Notes: a model not told the origin generated them from the letters alone. DNA of 64,000 bases from Maea johnstoni (GCA_963942565.1 OZ012698.1:28491744-28555743), one strand, 5' to 3'. Positions 1-12,769 are shown, counted from the first letter of the stretch. Numbers and translations are program-made.

Positions 1-2625
1 TTAGACACAACATGTCTCAGAACATTTAGTAGACTTTCTTTAGATGACTGCGAAGACTCCTCAATATCTGTTCCTTCGGACACTACATGTATCAGAACAT
101 TTAGTAGACTTTCTTTGGATGACTGTGAAGACTCCTCAATATCTGCCCCTTCAGACACAACATGTCTCAGAACATTTAGTAGACTTTCTTTGGATGACTG
201 TGAAGACTCCTCATTATCTGCCCCTTCAGACACAACATGTCTCAGAACATTCAGTAGACTTTCTTTGGATGACTGTGAAGACTCCTCAATATCTGCTCCT
301 TCAGACACAACATGTCTCAGAACATTCAGTAGACTTTCTTTGGATGACTGTGAAGACTCCTCAATATCTGCTCCTTCAGACACAACAGGTCTCAGAAAAT
401 TCAGTAGACTTTCTTTGGATGACTGTGAAGACTCCTTGATATCTGCTCCTTCAGACACAACAGGTCTCTGAACATTTAGTAGACTTTCTTTGGATGAATG
501 TGAATACTTCTCAATATCTGCTCCTTCAGACACAACATTTCGCAGAATATTCAGAAGACTTTCTTTGGATGACTGTGACGACTTCTCAATATTTGTGCTT
601 TCAGGTACAACATGTCTCTGAACATTCAGTAGACTTTCTTTGGATGATACTGAAGACTTCTCAATATCAGTTCTTTCAGACACAACATGTCTTAGTACAT
701 TCAGTAGACTTTCTTTGGATGACTGTGACGACTTCTCAATATCTGCTCGTTCAGACACATGTCTCTGAACATTTAGCAGACTTTCTTTGGATGACTGTGA
801 AGACTTCTCAATATTTGTGCTTTCAGGTACAACATGTCTCTGAACATTCAGTAGACTTTCTTTGGATGAATTTGAATACTTCTCATTATCTGCTCCTTCA
901 GACACAACATGTCTCAGAACATTCAGAAGACTTTCTTTGGATGACTGTGACGACTTCTCAATATCAGTTCTTTCAGACACTACATGTCTCTGAACATTCA
1001 GTAGACTTTCTTTGGATGATACTGAAGACTTCTCAATATCAGTTCTTTCAGACACAACATGTCTTAGTACATTCAGTAGACTTTCTTTGGATGACTGTGA
1101 AGACCTCTCAATATCTGTGCTTTCAGGTACAACATGTCTCTGAACATTCAGTAGACTTTCTTTGGATGACTGTGACGACTTCTCAATATCAGTTCTTTCA
1201 GACACAACATGTCTCTGAACATTCAGTAGACTTTCCTTAGATGAAACTGAAGACTTGTCAATATTAGTTCTTTCAGACACAACATGTCTTAGTACATTCA
1301 GTAGACTTTCTTTGGATGACTGTGACGACTTCTCAATATCAGTTCTCTCAGACACAACATGTCTCTGAACATTCAGTAGACTTTCTTTGGATGAAACTGA
1401 AGACTTGTCAATATTAGTTCTTTCCGACACAACATGTCTTAGTACATTCAGTAGACTTTCTTTGGATGACTGTGAAGACTTCTCAATATTTGTGCTTTCA
1501 GGTACAACATGTCTCTGAACATTCAGTAGACTTTCTTTGGATGAATTTGAATACTTCTCATTATCTGCTCCTTCAGACACAACATGTCTCAGAACATTCA
1601 GAAGACTTTCTTTGGATGACTGTGACGACTTCTCAATATCAGTTCTTTCAGACACTACATGTCTCTGAACATTCAGTAGACTTTCTTTGGATGATACTGA
1701 AGACTTCTCAATATCAGTTCTTTCAGACACAACATGTCTTAGTACATTCAGTAGACTTTCTTTGGATGACTGTGAAGACCTCTCAATATCTGTGCTTTCA
1801 GGTACAACATGTCTCTGAACATTCAGTAGACTTTCTTTGGATGACTGTGACGACTTCTCAATATCAGTTCTTTCAGACACAACATGTCTCTGAACATTCA
1901 GTAGACTTTCCTTAGATGAAACTGAAGACTTGTCAATATTAGTTCTTTCAGACACAACATGTCTTAGTACATTCAGTAGACTTTCTTTGGATGACTGTGA
2001 CGACTTCTCAATATCAGTTCTCTCAGACACAACATGTCTCTGAACATTCAGTAGACTTTCTTTGGATGAAACTGAAGACTTGTCAATATTAGTTCTTTCC
2101 GACACAACATGTCTTAGTACATTCAGTAGACTTTCTTTGGATGACTGTGACGACTTCTCAATATCAGTTCTCTCAGACACAACATGTCTCTGAACATTCA
2201 GTAGACTTTCTTTGGATGAAACTGAAGACTTGTCAATATTAGTTCTTTCAGACACAACGTGTCTTAGTACATTCAGTAGACTTTCTTTGGATGACTGTGA
2301 CGACTTCTCAATATCAGTTCTTTCAGACACAACATGTCTCTGAACATTCAGTAGACTTTCCTTAGATGAAACTGAAGACTTGTCAATATTAGTTCTTTCA
2401 GACACAACATGTCTTAGTACATTCAGTAGACTTTCTTTGGATGACTGTGACGACTTCTCAATATCAGTTCTCTCAGACACAACATGTCTCTGAACATTCA
2501 GTAGACTTTCTTTGGATGAAACTGAAGACTTGTCAATATTAGTTCTTTCCGACACAGCATGTCTTTGTACATTCAGTAGACTTTCTTTGGATGACTGTGA
2601 AGACATCTCAATATCTGAGTACTTT
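1..2625 (-). repeat. 75-bp coding tandem repeat, about 35 units, with higher-order periods
   Basis: The unit encodes 25 residues: DIEESSQSSKES followed by LLNVLRHVVSEGA and variants. Units vary in a patterned way. 150-bp dimers recur near 1230-1455 and 1905-2555, and a 675-bp nine-unit block (791-1472) appears again without visible change at 1466-2147. One unit near 750 lacks three bases, which keeps the frame. Confidence 0.92.
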
Positions 2626-5600
2626 GCAGAAGCGCCGCCTCTTTCCCAAGTCTCCTCTCCAGCTTCAGCTCGATCCCGGTGCTCGACACCTGAAGAATCA
2701 AGCATGGAGCTCTCATGGTGAGACAATTCAACCACTGAAGCGTGCAACAATGCCGAAACAGCCGTCTGCACATCTCTGTTGAAGCTATTCGAGGAGGTGG
2801 TGGTGGACCTTCCTGCCATGCTGTTTGCAGATTCTGCAGATGGTGGGGGTGCAATGATCTGCAAATCTTGGCCCAAACTCTGGGAAGATGGTCGTTCTGC
2901 AATGCTCAGAGCAGATTTTTCAGATATGGGTGGGGAAGCGATCTGCAATTCTTGGCCCGAACTCTGGGAAGATGATCCTCCTTCAATACTGGTAGCTGAT
3001 TTTTCAGATGTGGTTTGGGGTGTGGTCTGCAATTCTTGACCAAAACTCTGGTGAGAGGATAGTTCTGCAATGCTTGTAGCTGATTTTTCAGATGTGGGTG
3101 GAGAAGTGATCTGAAATTCTTGGCCGCCACTCTGGGAGGAAGGTTCTCTTGAAATGCCTGTAGTGGATCCTACAGTTGAGGGTGGTGTTGTTAGAAAGCT
3201 CCTGCTGAAAACGGCCAGCTGACTGAGAATTTGGTTTAAACTCTCCACTGAGGACTGAACGGTGGGAAGAACTGATGATGCAGGCTTCATTTCTTCAGAA
3301 GCACTTCCATAAAGCTCAGATTGCAGGCTCTGCTCTGAGGAACCTGTATCCTTCAAACTCCCTCTGCTGGTTCCTGTATGTAAGCTCTCCTCTGATGAAG
3401 CACTGTCTTTGTGCACTATACAGTGAGATAGAACTTGAGCCAAACTTGCATCAGATGATCCTCTTGACAAGCTTTCTGAATGAATAGTGTCTTTAGAACT
3501 ACAACTGCAGGGTTTGAGATGCAAGCTCTCCTGTGATGAAACTATGTCTTTACAACTATTTCCATGAACTACACAGTGAGAGAGAACTCGGCCCACACTT
3601 GCTTCAGATGATCCTCTAGACGAGATTCTCTCGGATGAAACTGTGTCTTTAGAACTAAAACGGTTAAGTCCATAGTGTAATCTCTCCCCTGATGAAACGT
3701 TGGTTTTAGAGGTATCTCTGCTAGATCTGTGCTGAAAGCTCTCCTCTGAAGAAACGGTGGTTTTAGAACTCCCTCTGCCAGGTCCATGTTGGAAACCCTC
3801 CTCTGATGAAACGGTGGCTTTAGAACTCCCTCTGCTAGGTCCGTGGTGGAAACTCTCCTCTGATGAAACGGTGGCTTTAGAACTCCCTCTGCTAGGTCTG
3901 GGGTGGAAACTCTCCTCTGATGAAACAGTGGCTTTAGAACTCCCTCTGCTAGGTCTGTGTTGGAAACTCTCCTCTGATGAAACGGTGGTTTTAGATCTCC
4001 CTCTGCTAGGTCTGGGGTGTAAGCTTTCCTCTGATGAAACGTTGGCTTTAGAACTCCCTCTGCTAGGTCTGGGGTGGAAACTCTCCTCTGATGAAACGGT
4101 GGCTTTAGAACTCCCTCTGCTAGGTCTGTGTTGAAAACTCTCCACTGAAGAAACGGTGGCTTTAGAACTCCCTATGCTAGGTCTGTGTTGGAAACTCTCC
4201 TCTGATGAAACGGTGGTTTTAGAAGTATCTCTGCTAGGTCTGTGGTTGAAACTCTCCTCTGATGAAACAGTGGCTTTAGAACTCCCTCTGATAGGTCTGT
4301 GTTGGAAACTCTCTTTTGATGAAACCGTGGATTTAGAACTCCCTCTGCTAGGTCTGCGGTGGAAACTCTCCTCTGATGAAACAGTGGCTTTAGAACTCCC
4401 TCTGCTAGGTCTGGGGTGGAAACTCTCCTTTGATGAAACAGTGGTTTTAGGAGTATCTCTGCTAGGTCTGTGTTGGAAACTCTCCTCTGATGAAACAGTG
4501 GTTTTAGGAGTATCTCTGCTAGGTCTGGGGTGGAAACTCTCCTCTGATGAAACGGTGGCTTTAGAAGTACCTCTGCTAGGTCTGGGGTGGAAACTCTCCT
4601 CTGATGAAACGGTGGCTTTAGAACTCCCTCTGCTAGGTCTGGGGTGGAAACTTTCCTCTGTTGAAATGGTGGTTTTAGAACTCCCTCTGCTAGGTCTGGG
4701 GTGGAAACTCTCCTCTGATGAAACGGTGGCTTTAGAACTCCCTCTGCTAGGTCTGGGGTGGAAACTTTCCTCTGTTGAAATGGTGGTTTTAGAGATATCT
4801 CTGCTAGGGCTGTGGTGGAAACTCTCCTCTGATGAAACGGTGGTTTTAGAACTCCCTCTGCTAGGTCTGTGTTGAAAACTCTCCTCTGATGAAACGGTGG
4901 CTTTAGAACTCCCTCTGCTAGGCCTAGGGTGTAAGCTTTTCTCTGATGAAGCAATGCCCTTAGAAATATCTCTGTGAACTACACAGTGAGATAGTACTTC
5001 TCTCAAACTTGCATTAGATGATCCTCTTGACAAGCTCCTTTCTGTTGAAACAGGGTCCTTAGAAATACCTATGCAATGTTTGAAGTTTTCCTTTGATGAT
5101 ACAGTGTCGTTGGGAATCATAGAGTGAGATAGAATATGATCCAAACTTGCTTCAGATGATCTTGACAAGTTCTCCTCTGAAGAAACAAAGTTTTTGGTAC
5201 TACCTCCCCTAGGTTTGTGGCACAAGCTCTCCTCTGATGATATAGTGTCTCTAGAGTTACCTTTGTGAACTATGCAGTGAGAAAGAATTTGACCCAAACT
5301 TGCTTCAGATGATGCTCTTGATGCACTTTGTTCTGATTGAACAACACATTGAGAACTGTCCATATGAGGTCTGAGGTGTAGGCTCTCCTCTGATGAAACA
5401 ATGTCTTTAGAACTACCTCTGCTAAGGCTAGAAGGCAAGCGTCCATCTGAGGAAACTGTGCCTTTATAAAAATCCCTGGGAGGTCTCATATGTAAGTTCT
5501 CCTCTGATGAACTAGTGCTTTTAGAATAACCTCTGCTGGGGCTGGGAGGCAAGCAAGCAGTGTCTTTCAATGTATACCCGAGAGGTTTGCGTTGTGAGCT

Positions 5601-5795
5601 CTCCAATGGTGAAACAATATTGTCCGAGGCATCTTCCTGAATTACACAGTGTGACAAGATTCTACCCAAGCTTGCTTCAGATGATCCTCTTGATAAGTTC
5701 TCCTCTGACGACTTTCCTGTTTCCTGATTTAGGTGACTTGAACTCTGGTACGAGCTCTCGCCAGTGGATGAATCCGTAACAGACATCACTGAAGC
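1..5795 (-). CDS. giant repeat exon of a serine-rich protein (exon 3, continues past the left edge)
   Basis: On the minus strand one frame stays open from a splice acceptor (pyrimidine tract, TTTTTTTAG, exon begins at 5795) to the window edge; I walked the codons from 2583 to 3740 and through most of 4970-5795 and found no stop. The frame is phase 0, matching the donor at 7008. It encodes over 1,930 residues, about residues 637-2567 of the protein. In order: a unique serine-rich start; six scattered copies of an SSEASLGxILSHCVV-type motif (about 3430-5690); about 22 tandem 19-residue units like SSEESFHPRPSRGSSKATV (3740-4975); a proline/serine stretch with about 33-residue units containing SSQSxGQxLQI (2790-3170); and about 35 tandem 25-residue units (1-2625). 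Serine next to E/D and R suggests heavy phosphorylation (inference). There is no signal peptide or membrane segment. I do not recognise the family; automatic names such as 'serine-rich adhesin-like' would be uninformative. Confidence 0.82.
3740..4975 (-). repeat. 57-bp coding tandem repeat, about 22 units
   Basis: The unit encodes 19 residues, SSEESFHPRPSRGSSKATV with small changes. More divergent copies continue toward 5560, mixed with the SSEASLGxILSHC motif. All units preserve the minus-strand reading frame. Confidence 0.9.
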
Positions 5796-7008
5796 CTAAA
5801 AAAATAAGAGGTGTGTTTCAGGTCACTAGTCAGGAGAAAAACCTCAAAAGCTATATAATCTACAGTTCCAAAATATTTAAAGTACCTATTGGGGTTATTT
5901 TTTGAAGTGATATTTCTATTCAAACCATCCTACTCCCGCGACTACATATCTATATAGACTCAGCTAAACACAATTTTCAATCATATTTATCATCTGTGAA
6001 TGAAATGTACCAACTTGGAAACTTCAATTAATAATGTTCATATATTTATCATTTGTGAATGAAAAGGGCAAATTTGAATGTTCAAGTTTTTCAATCACAG
6101 TATATTGAAAGCCAGTGCAGTGCCTATCAATTGGTGATATACTAAACTTTAATGCACAAAAATTGAAAAAGAAAATTGGGCACATGTTAGCTCTTATAAA
6201 AATACTGCCTGTGTCACTTTGATAGGCTGGAAAAATGCATATTCTCCTTTTTACCAAGTTAATCCAACATTATTTCAATTAAAATTTGCATTCAGAATCT
6301 ATAAAATGAAATCTGAAATTCTGTATTGTATTCGTGTACTAACAGGATTTTTTTTGGCACAATGGCCCTATAATTACTATTAAAGTCTGATTGGCTGTTG
6401 CTCAGTAATGCATGCAGGTAAATCACACCATTTGCATATCCCATCGAACAGTCATCAGGTTTTGTATATTTCAGAACGTTACAATTTTCGAGCAAACAGT
6501 AGCAGAAATTAATTTCAGCAATTTTCCTAGCACAACCCCCCCCCAAAATAACATCTCAATAGCTTTATTTTGCTGACCCCATCAGCACCCCTGACTCCAT
6601 CCCATTAATTTCACTGACTAGCCCTATGGATATAAGTAGTAATCCATTAAAGGAAATAAAGATTATATCATATAGAATTCATATTCCACCACTCCCCCGT
6701 TGTCCTTTGTTTCTAACAGTGATCACCATATTTCCCCCCATTTTTCCCTCTTTCAACCCTAATCTTTTTAAATTTGAAAACATTCTTTATCATCAAAGCT
6801 ATCCTATCCTATCATTTCCAATCAACAGCTAAGGGAAATATCCTTCAATTTTGAAATGTTTTTGATGTAAAAAAAGCTCGGATCAGACAACAGAAATCTT
6901 CTAATATCATACACCCTTATAAGGCGCATTTTCCTCAAGATGAAAAACTGATACAACTTGACATGTAACCTGAAACACACATTATTTTTTGTGGCCTGAT
7001 GTGGTTAC
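5796..7008 (-). other. intron of the serine-rich gene
   Basis: This 1.2-kb intron lies between exons 2 and 3. It contains a C-run at 6536-6544 and AT-rich sequence. If it is retained, the protein ends eight codons after the donor (VTTSGHKK, stop at 6984-6982). I see no other gene in it. Confidence 0.75.
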
Positions 7009-8870
7009 CTTGCTGTCTGCGCTGCCAGAGAAAAAGTGGCGCTTCGGTGAGCCAGGCTTAGCAGCAGTAGCTTTCTCCTCTCTTTTCTGCTCTTTGTCTG
7101 AAATAGCCTTATTTTTGGAAGAAGCACTCTTGGGAGATGACCACTTTGAGAAGATGAAGCCATCAGGAGATTCATTCACAGAATCCCTGTCTTTTGATGA
7201 GTCTTGTAATTTGGAGGATGGCTTTGAAGTAGGGTAACTTGGCGACACCTTTTTATAACTTTTCGGGGACTGAGAGAACTTTTGGGCTGAGAAGACTTTG
7301 ACTGCACTTTCAGTCAGTCCTACGCCAGATGATAGTGGTGATTCAAAAGTTTCCTGTTTGATATCATCAGGTTCTTTGGCAGTGTCCTTGGAAGAAACAT
7401 GGCCATCTCTTGACAGTGGTGATTCAGAAGTCTGCCGTTTCACATCATCATTATTTTCAGCAGTGTCTTTGGTAGACAACATTTGACCACCTTTGGTCTT
7501 CACCAGCATTTTGAGTATAGCATCACCTTTAGCCATGAACTGCACAAGTTGATCCAGCACACTTTCACTGATATCTCGGGTGGGCGGAGGCAGACTTTCA
7601 GCGCTCGTGTCAGAGAGAGGCTTCCCACTAACGCCCTTCTTTTTACCTGCATCCTTTCCCTTGCCTGAGGCGGTCGTTTCGCTGTCCTTTTTTATGAGCT
7701 CATAGGTTCCTCTGAGAGTTTCTGTGTCCATGGCCTGCATGCTGTACCCGCAATCTGAACAGAGGACCGGGGCATCAGCGTTCAACAGAAACAGCGGCTC
7801 CTGCTCGTTCTCTGAGAAATCTCGTAACATGGCGGCCATGTTGAACCAGCAGTTCACGCATGGCATATCGGTCATCGTGGAGGCATCTGTGGATTGGTGC
7901 CCAGTCTGCGAAGTTTTGCATTTGATCGCACACTTCCACTCCTCTCTGACTTGCCTGAGACTCGCCTCAAGAACCTTATCGACCATTCCAGCAGCCACTT
8001 CCGCGATGACCTCCCTCTTGTCTTCGTTCTGGTTGCAAGGGATGTTGGCCGCACTGTCTGCACTGCTTGAAGGGGAGATCTCCACAAGCCGATACATGTA
8101 GTTGTTGTCACCTGACACCAGGTGGCGCAGGTGATCGCTTGTGTGATACTTCCCGAGAATGAAGCCACGATCACCTTCCCTCATGGCCTGGCTTGATTGA
8201 ATGCTACTGTTGCTAATTTTTCTCTCTGCAGAGGACCCCTGTTGAGCTGACACATTTTCTGTTTTCAGAAATTGCTCGCCAGGCAACCCCCAAGCACACT
8301 CCACATCCTCATCTGACTGAGTATCTGCATCTCCACATAACTCTTTGTCTAGAACAGTAGCTGATATGCTGGGTAGGCCGTTCGGGTTCTGTTCGACTGT
8401 GAGGGTGATGTCATGCTTCGTGGTGTGAAAATCAACCTCGGCATGCCCAGGTTTCTGGGCCGAAACCTTGAAGTGCTCGATGGAGTCGTCTGTGAATTCG
8501 TCCAGCCACTCTTGACATTTTTCAAAGGAAGGCACCGAAGGCGCTAAAGGCTCTCGTTTTTTAGTAACATGACCATGATTATTTGCATAAGCAACATCAT
8601 CGCATGGTGTCAACAGGTCAAGGTTGAAGGCAAATTGGAAATAGTCTTTTGGGGTTTTCAGTTTTTTGATACGGCTGGATTTTTCGTAAGTGTCACTCTT
8701 GGCGGTGTAAAAGGTGGTTCCTGAGTCAGAGGACCTGCTGCCAGATGACGTTCGCGACCTTGGGATTCTGCGCTGACCTTGAGCTGCCATGCCAGTTAAC
8801 CATGTGGTGCACTGAGTGTCTTCCATGTATCCATCCCACGTCAGACTTGATACAGAAGATGAGGGGCTAA
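7009..8870 (-). CDS. exon 2 of the serine-rich repeat protein, with a CxxC...CxxC segment
   Basis: This 1,862-base exon encodes residues 16-636. Its acceptor (TATTCCTTCAG) and phase 1 join exactly to the 46-base start exon at 12770-12815, and its donor (AGCAAG/GTAACC) is phase 0 and joins exon 3. The N-terminal part is basic and serine-rich (RRIPRSRTSSGSRSS near residue 50), followed by a KTPKDYFQFAFNLDLL segment near residue 90 that looks folded. Two cysteine pairs, CVNC at about 353-356 and CSDC at about 386-389, lie about 30 residues apart and could form a zinc site (inference). The C-terminal half is low-complexity, rich in S, K, E and D, with two related segments ending ESPLS. Without splicing the frame would stop eight codons past the donor, at 6982. 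I do not recognise the family. Codon use and the exact exon joins make it a convincing real gene. Confidence 0.85.
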
Positions 8871-11025
8871 CTGAAGGAATACAAAAATAATATCAAAAAT
8901 ACAAAACCACATTTTGTCAAAATTATTCAAACTCATTTATGTCTATTACTCCTTCATGAGAATCATCTGGATCTATGATACTTTGGAAAATAAGAAAAGA
9001 ATATAAATGAATTCACAAAATATTTGAAAGAGAAATTTAGTTCGAGCTCTTATAAAAATTTGTACTTTAAATACTATTAAAATTTGTTTTTTGTCAGAGA
9101 GATATATAACCAAATAAGGCAGATCTCTGTTGGGTGCTACAGGTATCAAGGGGTTAAGATACTCCTTCAACTTTTACTTCGTATTTTTGCATGATTACTA
9201 ACTGACCGTATTTGCATAATGGTCAAATCAATTACTGTGCATGGTTTAATTAATGCTTTTTTTTTAATGATTGCATTGAAATTTTCGAATCATATATCAG
9301 CATATATCATCATTCATTCTTTAGAATGCCTTTACAACTGGAATACACAAGTTTGATACAAATCTTAAATATATTGATGAAATCTTTTTTTAGGAGTATC
9401 TGACTGAAAGTCGAAGTTCCTATTGGGTTTCACAATTCCTCTTAAAAAGTTGGTTTGAACATAACGCTAACTAATATACTATTTTCAATAATTTAGATTA
9501 TGGGTGCATTCCATATACAAACAGATTATGACTCTGAGGCATGTCAAGTTGCCATATATATCCGTATATTACAGTAAAGTAGTACACTTTGTAACAGTAA
9601 GAAAATTGCGTAGAAAAACATTGTTGCAAAAATATCTAAATGAATGATAATGTGTATCATTTTCAATAACAAATGAGTTACCACCATATATACCTGTATG
9701 TTCCCAATTTTGATAGATTTCTGACAAAAAATTGTTAGCTCCCTTAATCCTCCCTCTGGGTATGAATGGGTTAAAAAGAGTAAAACCTCAAACATGAATA
9801 CCACTGAAATTTGAATTCCACTTATTATGAAAATCGTTTCTCGGTCTAATCTTATCCTATACATTGTGGAAAAACTGATTTTTTAAGTCCAAGTCCAAAG
9901 GGTTGTCCTTAGGGATTGGCACCTTTAAAACTATTCCGGTATGATACAACATCAATTTTACCCGCTGGTGGCTAATTTTGCCAATACAAAAAGATGCAAA
10001 AAAGCTGAAAAATGATTGAAACCCTGGCATATGGGTACTCATCTGAGAATACTCAGTGAGAGATATCCAATTAATACCCACATGACAGGGTTTAACCGGT
10101 TTTCAAAAGTCTTTCTATTCCTGTGCTTTGGACGAAAGTAACAGTAGTTTTAGCATGCTTGCAGTAAAGTAGTACACTTTGTAACAGTAAGAAAATTGCT
10201 TGCAGCCGCCAAAAGCAGCCAACATTTTTAATGAAATATTTCAGGCTAAGGCATAATGGAGGAATATTTGCTGGAGAAATGTTAATCCGGGCGTTACCTA
10301 TAACTCTCCTTCAAATATTTTACAAAATCATTTTCAATTTCAAAGTTATTGTCATAAGTTTTAAAGATCCAGACAACAGTTTCTAAAGAATCTCTCGAGC
10401 ATCTATGGGTTAACGATTTGATTCCTTTGTGATATTTATAACAATACTGCCTGCCTCCCAGAGAACAAAATTTGTTAAATTTAGAAATGTCAGCTTTGGA
10501 AATTTCAATAGACAATTATAACGTTTATTCCATTTTTATTACTGTTCAAATTTTATAACCGTTTCTTTTGGAATTTGTGTTGAAAAATTTGTTAAATTTA
10601 GAAATGTCAGCTTTGGAAATTTCAATAGACAATTATAACGTTTATTCCATTTTTATTACTGTTCAAATTTTATAACCGTTTCTTTTGGAATTTGTGTTGA
10701 AAATGACTAAAAAGTGCATTTTTCAACTTCCCAATTTTATAAATTTTGTACTAGATCAAAATAGAAATAACTGTGACACCCTTCCCTCCGAAATACTCTT
10801 AGCTATAACTATGCCAAAGCTAATCTCTTAACATTTGATACCCAAAATTCATGTCTAAAGCAACCACTGTTTTGGTGAAATTCAACAAAGCGAAAAGTGC
10901 CACAAACATTTCCTGCTTGTCTGCAAGCCTATTGGAGCTTCTGTAATATATGTTATTACTTTGCTCAGTGATGACCTTGGCAACTACAATTAATCTGATT
11001 ATAAGGAAAAGGATTTAGCCTTTAA
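8871..11025. other. intron sequence with decayed repeats
   Basis: This is part of intron 1 of the serine-rich gene. It holds degraded copies of the TTAA/CCCATT MITE family (about 8937-9159 and 10245-10475) and a degraded TTAA/CCCTT copy (9956-10158). A 36-bp segment occurs at both about 9570 and 10164, and there is a 117-bp direct duplication. No coding sequence was recognised. Confidence 0.6.
10466..10702. repeat. 117-bp direct tandem duplication
   Basis: The stretch beginning TTTGTTAAATTTAGAAATG at 10471 is repeated at 10588 with essentially no differences, ending near TTTGTGTTGAAAA. It starts inside a decayed MITE copy. Confidence 0.85.
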
Positions 11026-12677
11026 AGGGGAACTAAAGGCTCACATACATATTAGCTTATATGAAAGTAATACACTTCAAGAATAGGATGCTGTCCTCCT
11101 TTTTCTCTTAGTGATCCCATGAGGGGAGAATTTTGTGTATTGCCAGCAGCCTCAGCCAGCCCCTAGCAGCCCCTGGTAGCAGCCATGTTTTTCAACTGCT
11201 ATCAGCTGTGACTCAAATGGGTGGCAGCCCACTTCATGTCACCTAGCTCTGAGCAGTGTATCATAGACTGTATAAGTGCTCTACACACCAACTCTCTTCG
11301 AAAGTTGCATAACAACTTGTATGAGTATCAAACAGGTAAATGGTAAAATCATGAGCAGCAATTGGCTGTACAAAAAGACAAGGTAGTAGAATTATATTTC
11401 ATATATTTCCTGTTGTTAAATTCAGACAAAAACAGTGGCTAGCATCACTGAATTCCTGTCCTGAAGCATGTAATTTTATGTTCAGACCACTTCGCTGACT
11501 GGATGCGTTTTATACCAGGAATCATAAATGCAGTCAGGATTACTCAACAGGATGGTGCTGTGCTATTCAGTGTTTTTGTTTTCAACCCTTCTGTATCAAC
11601 TGCTACAAAGCAAGCACAGAGAGACAGCTAACAGTTAAGTTCATTAGCATACAATTCTAGGTACCTAAACTTGGTCATCATTAATCTGTACAATTGAAAA
11701 TAGACTTAAGGATTGTGTTGGTTGTCTTACAACTTGGGTTTTGTTTAATATCTAGGTCCCTTTGGCAACAACAAAAGGAAGTAACAACTCCTTAAAGGAA
11801 AACAATAAACAAAGGGTTAATTATAACCTTGTGGCATTACACATCTAGATCCCAGGACACAGAAGTTAGTCAACGCAGGAAATAGCTATCAGTACTTGGA
11901 ACATCAATCATTTCCTTTAGTATTTGTATAAGTTACATGAACGAAAACAGTTTTTGTAAAACAGCTAGCTTCAAGTAAAATCAAATACTGAAAATCTGGA
12001 TGATTGGTGATGTACATACTAGTATTGTTTTTATTCAACCCTTCCTTCATAGTCACACAGGTGTCCAATGTATTTGCATATGACAGATGTTGAGCTATGT
12101 TCATGAATTTTCAAATAACCTTATGATTTGCTGTCCCCAAGTCCCCTTTTATAAGTAATCCTGACTGTAGTGTGTGATTCCTTACGTAATATGCATCAGG
12201 GAAGTGGTCTGAACATAGAACTGCATACTTCAAGACAGGTGGATTTACAAGTTTCAGTGACTGCTAGCCACTTTTTTTGTCTGAATTTACCAACAGGAAA
12301 TATATGAAAAATAACTCTACCACCCTGTCTTTTTGTACAGCCAATTGCTGCTCATGATTTTACCATTTACCTGTTTGATACTCATACAAGTTGTTATGCA
12401 ACTTTCGAAGAGAGTTGGTGTGTAGAGCACTACAATCTATGATACACTGCTCAGAGCTAGGGGACATGAAGTGGGCTGCCACCCATTTGAGTCACAGCTG
12501 ATAGCAGTTGAAAAACATGGCTGCTACCAGGGGCTGCTATGGGCTGGCTGAGGCTGCTGGCAATACACAAAATTCTCCCCTCATGGGATCACTAAGAGAA
12601 AAAGGAGGACAGCATCCTATTCTTGAAGTGTATTACTTTCATATAAGCTAATATGTATGTGAGCCTTTAGTTCCCCT
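11026..12677. mobile_element. 1.65-kb foldback DNA transposon flanked by TTAA
   Basis: Inverted arms of about 520 bp begin AGGGGAACTAAAGGCTCACA and mirror each other closely around a centre of about 600 bp. TTAA flanks both sides (11022-11025 and 12678-12681). No transposase is seen, so it is non-autonomous. TTAA duplication with AGGGG ends suggests Kolobok- or piggyBac-type mobilisation (inference). It lies 93 bp from the start exon of the serine-rich gene. Confidence 0.82.
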
Positions 12678-12769
12678 TTAACAAAAGTAAAACTCTCTTA
12701 AATGTCCACATATTCACAAATTAACCCCATAAGTTGTACCTTAAATTCCAGGAGTGAGGCATCCCTTAC

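Noticed and set aside
44-4875. Several long plus-strand and off-frame minus-strand open frames across the tandem arrays
   Set aside because: They are shadows of the minus-strand repeat exon. The 75-bp and 57-bp units are multiples of three, so a stop-free frame in one unit stays open across the array. Only one minus-strand frame joins the splice sites and spans both arrays.
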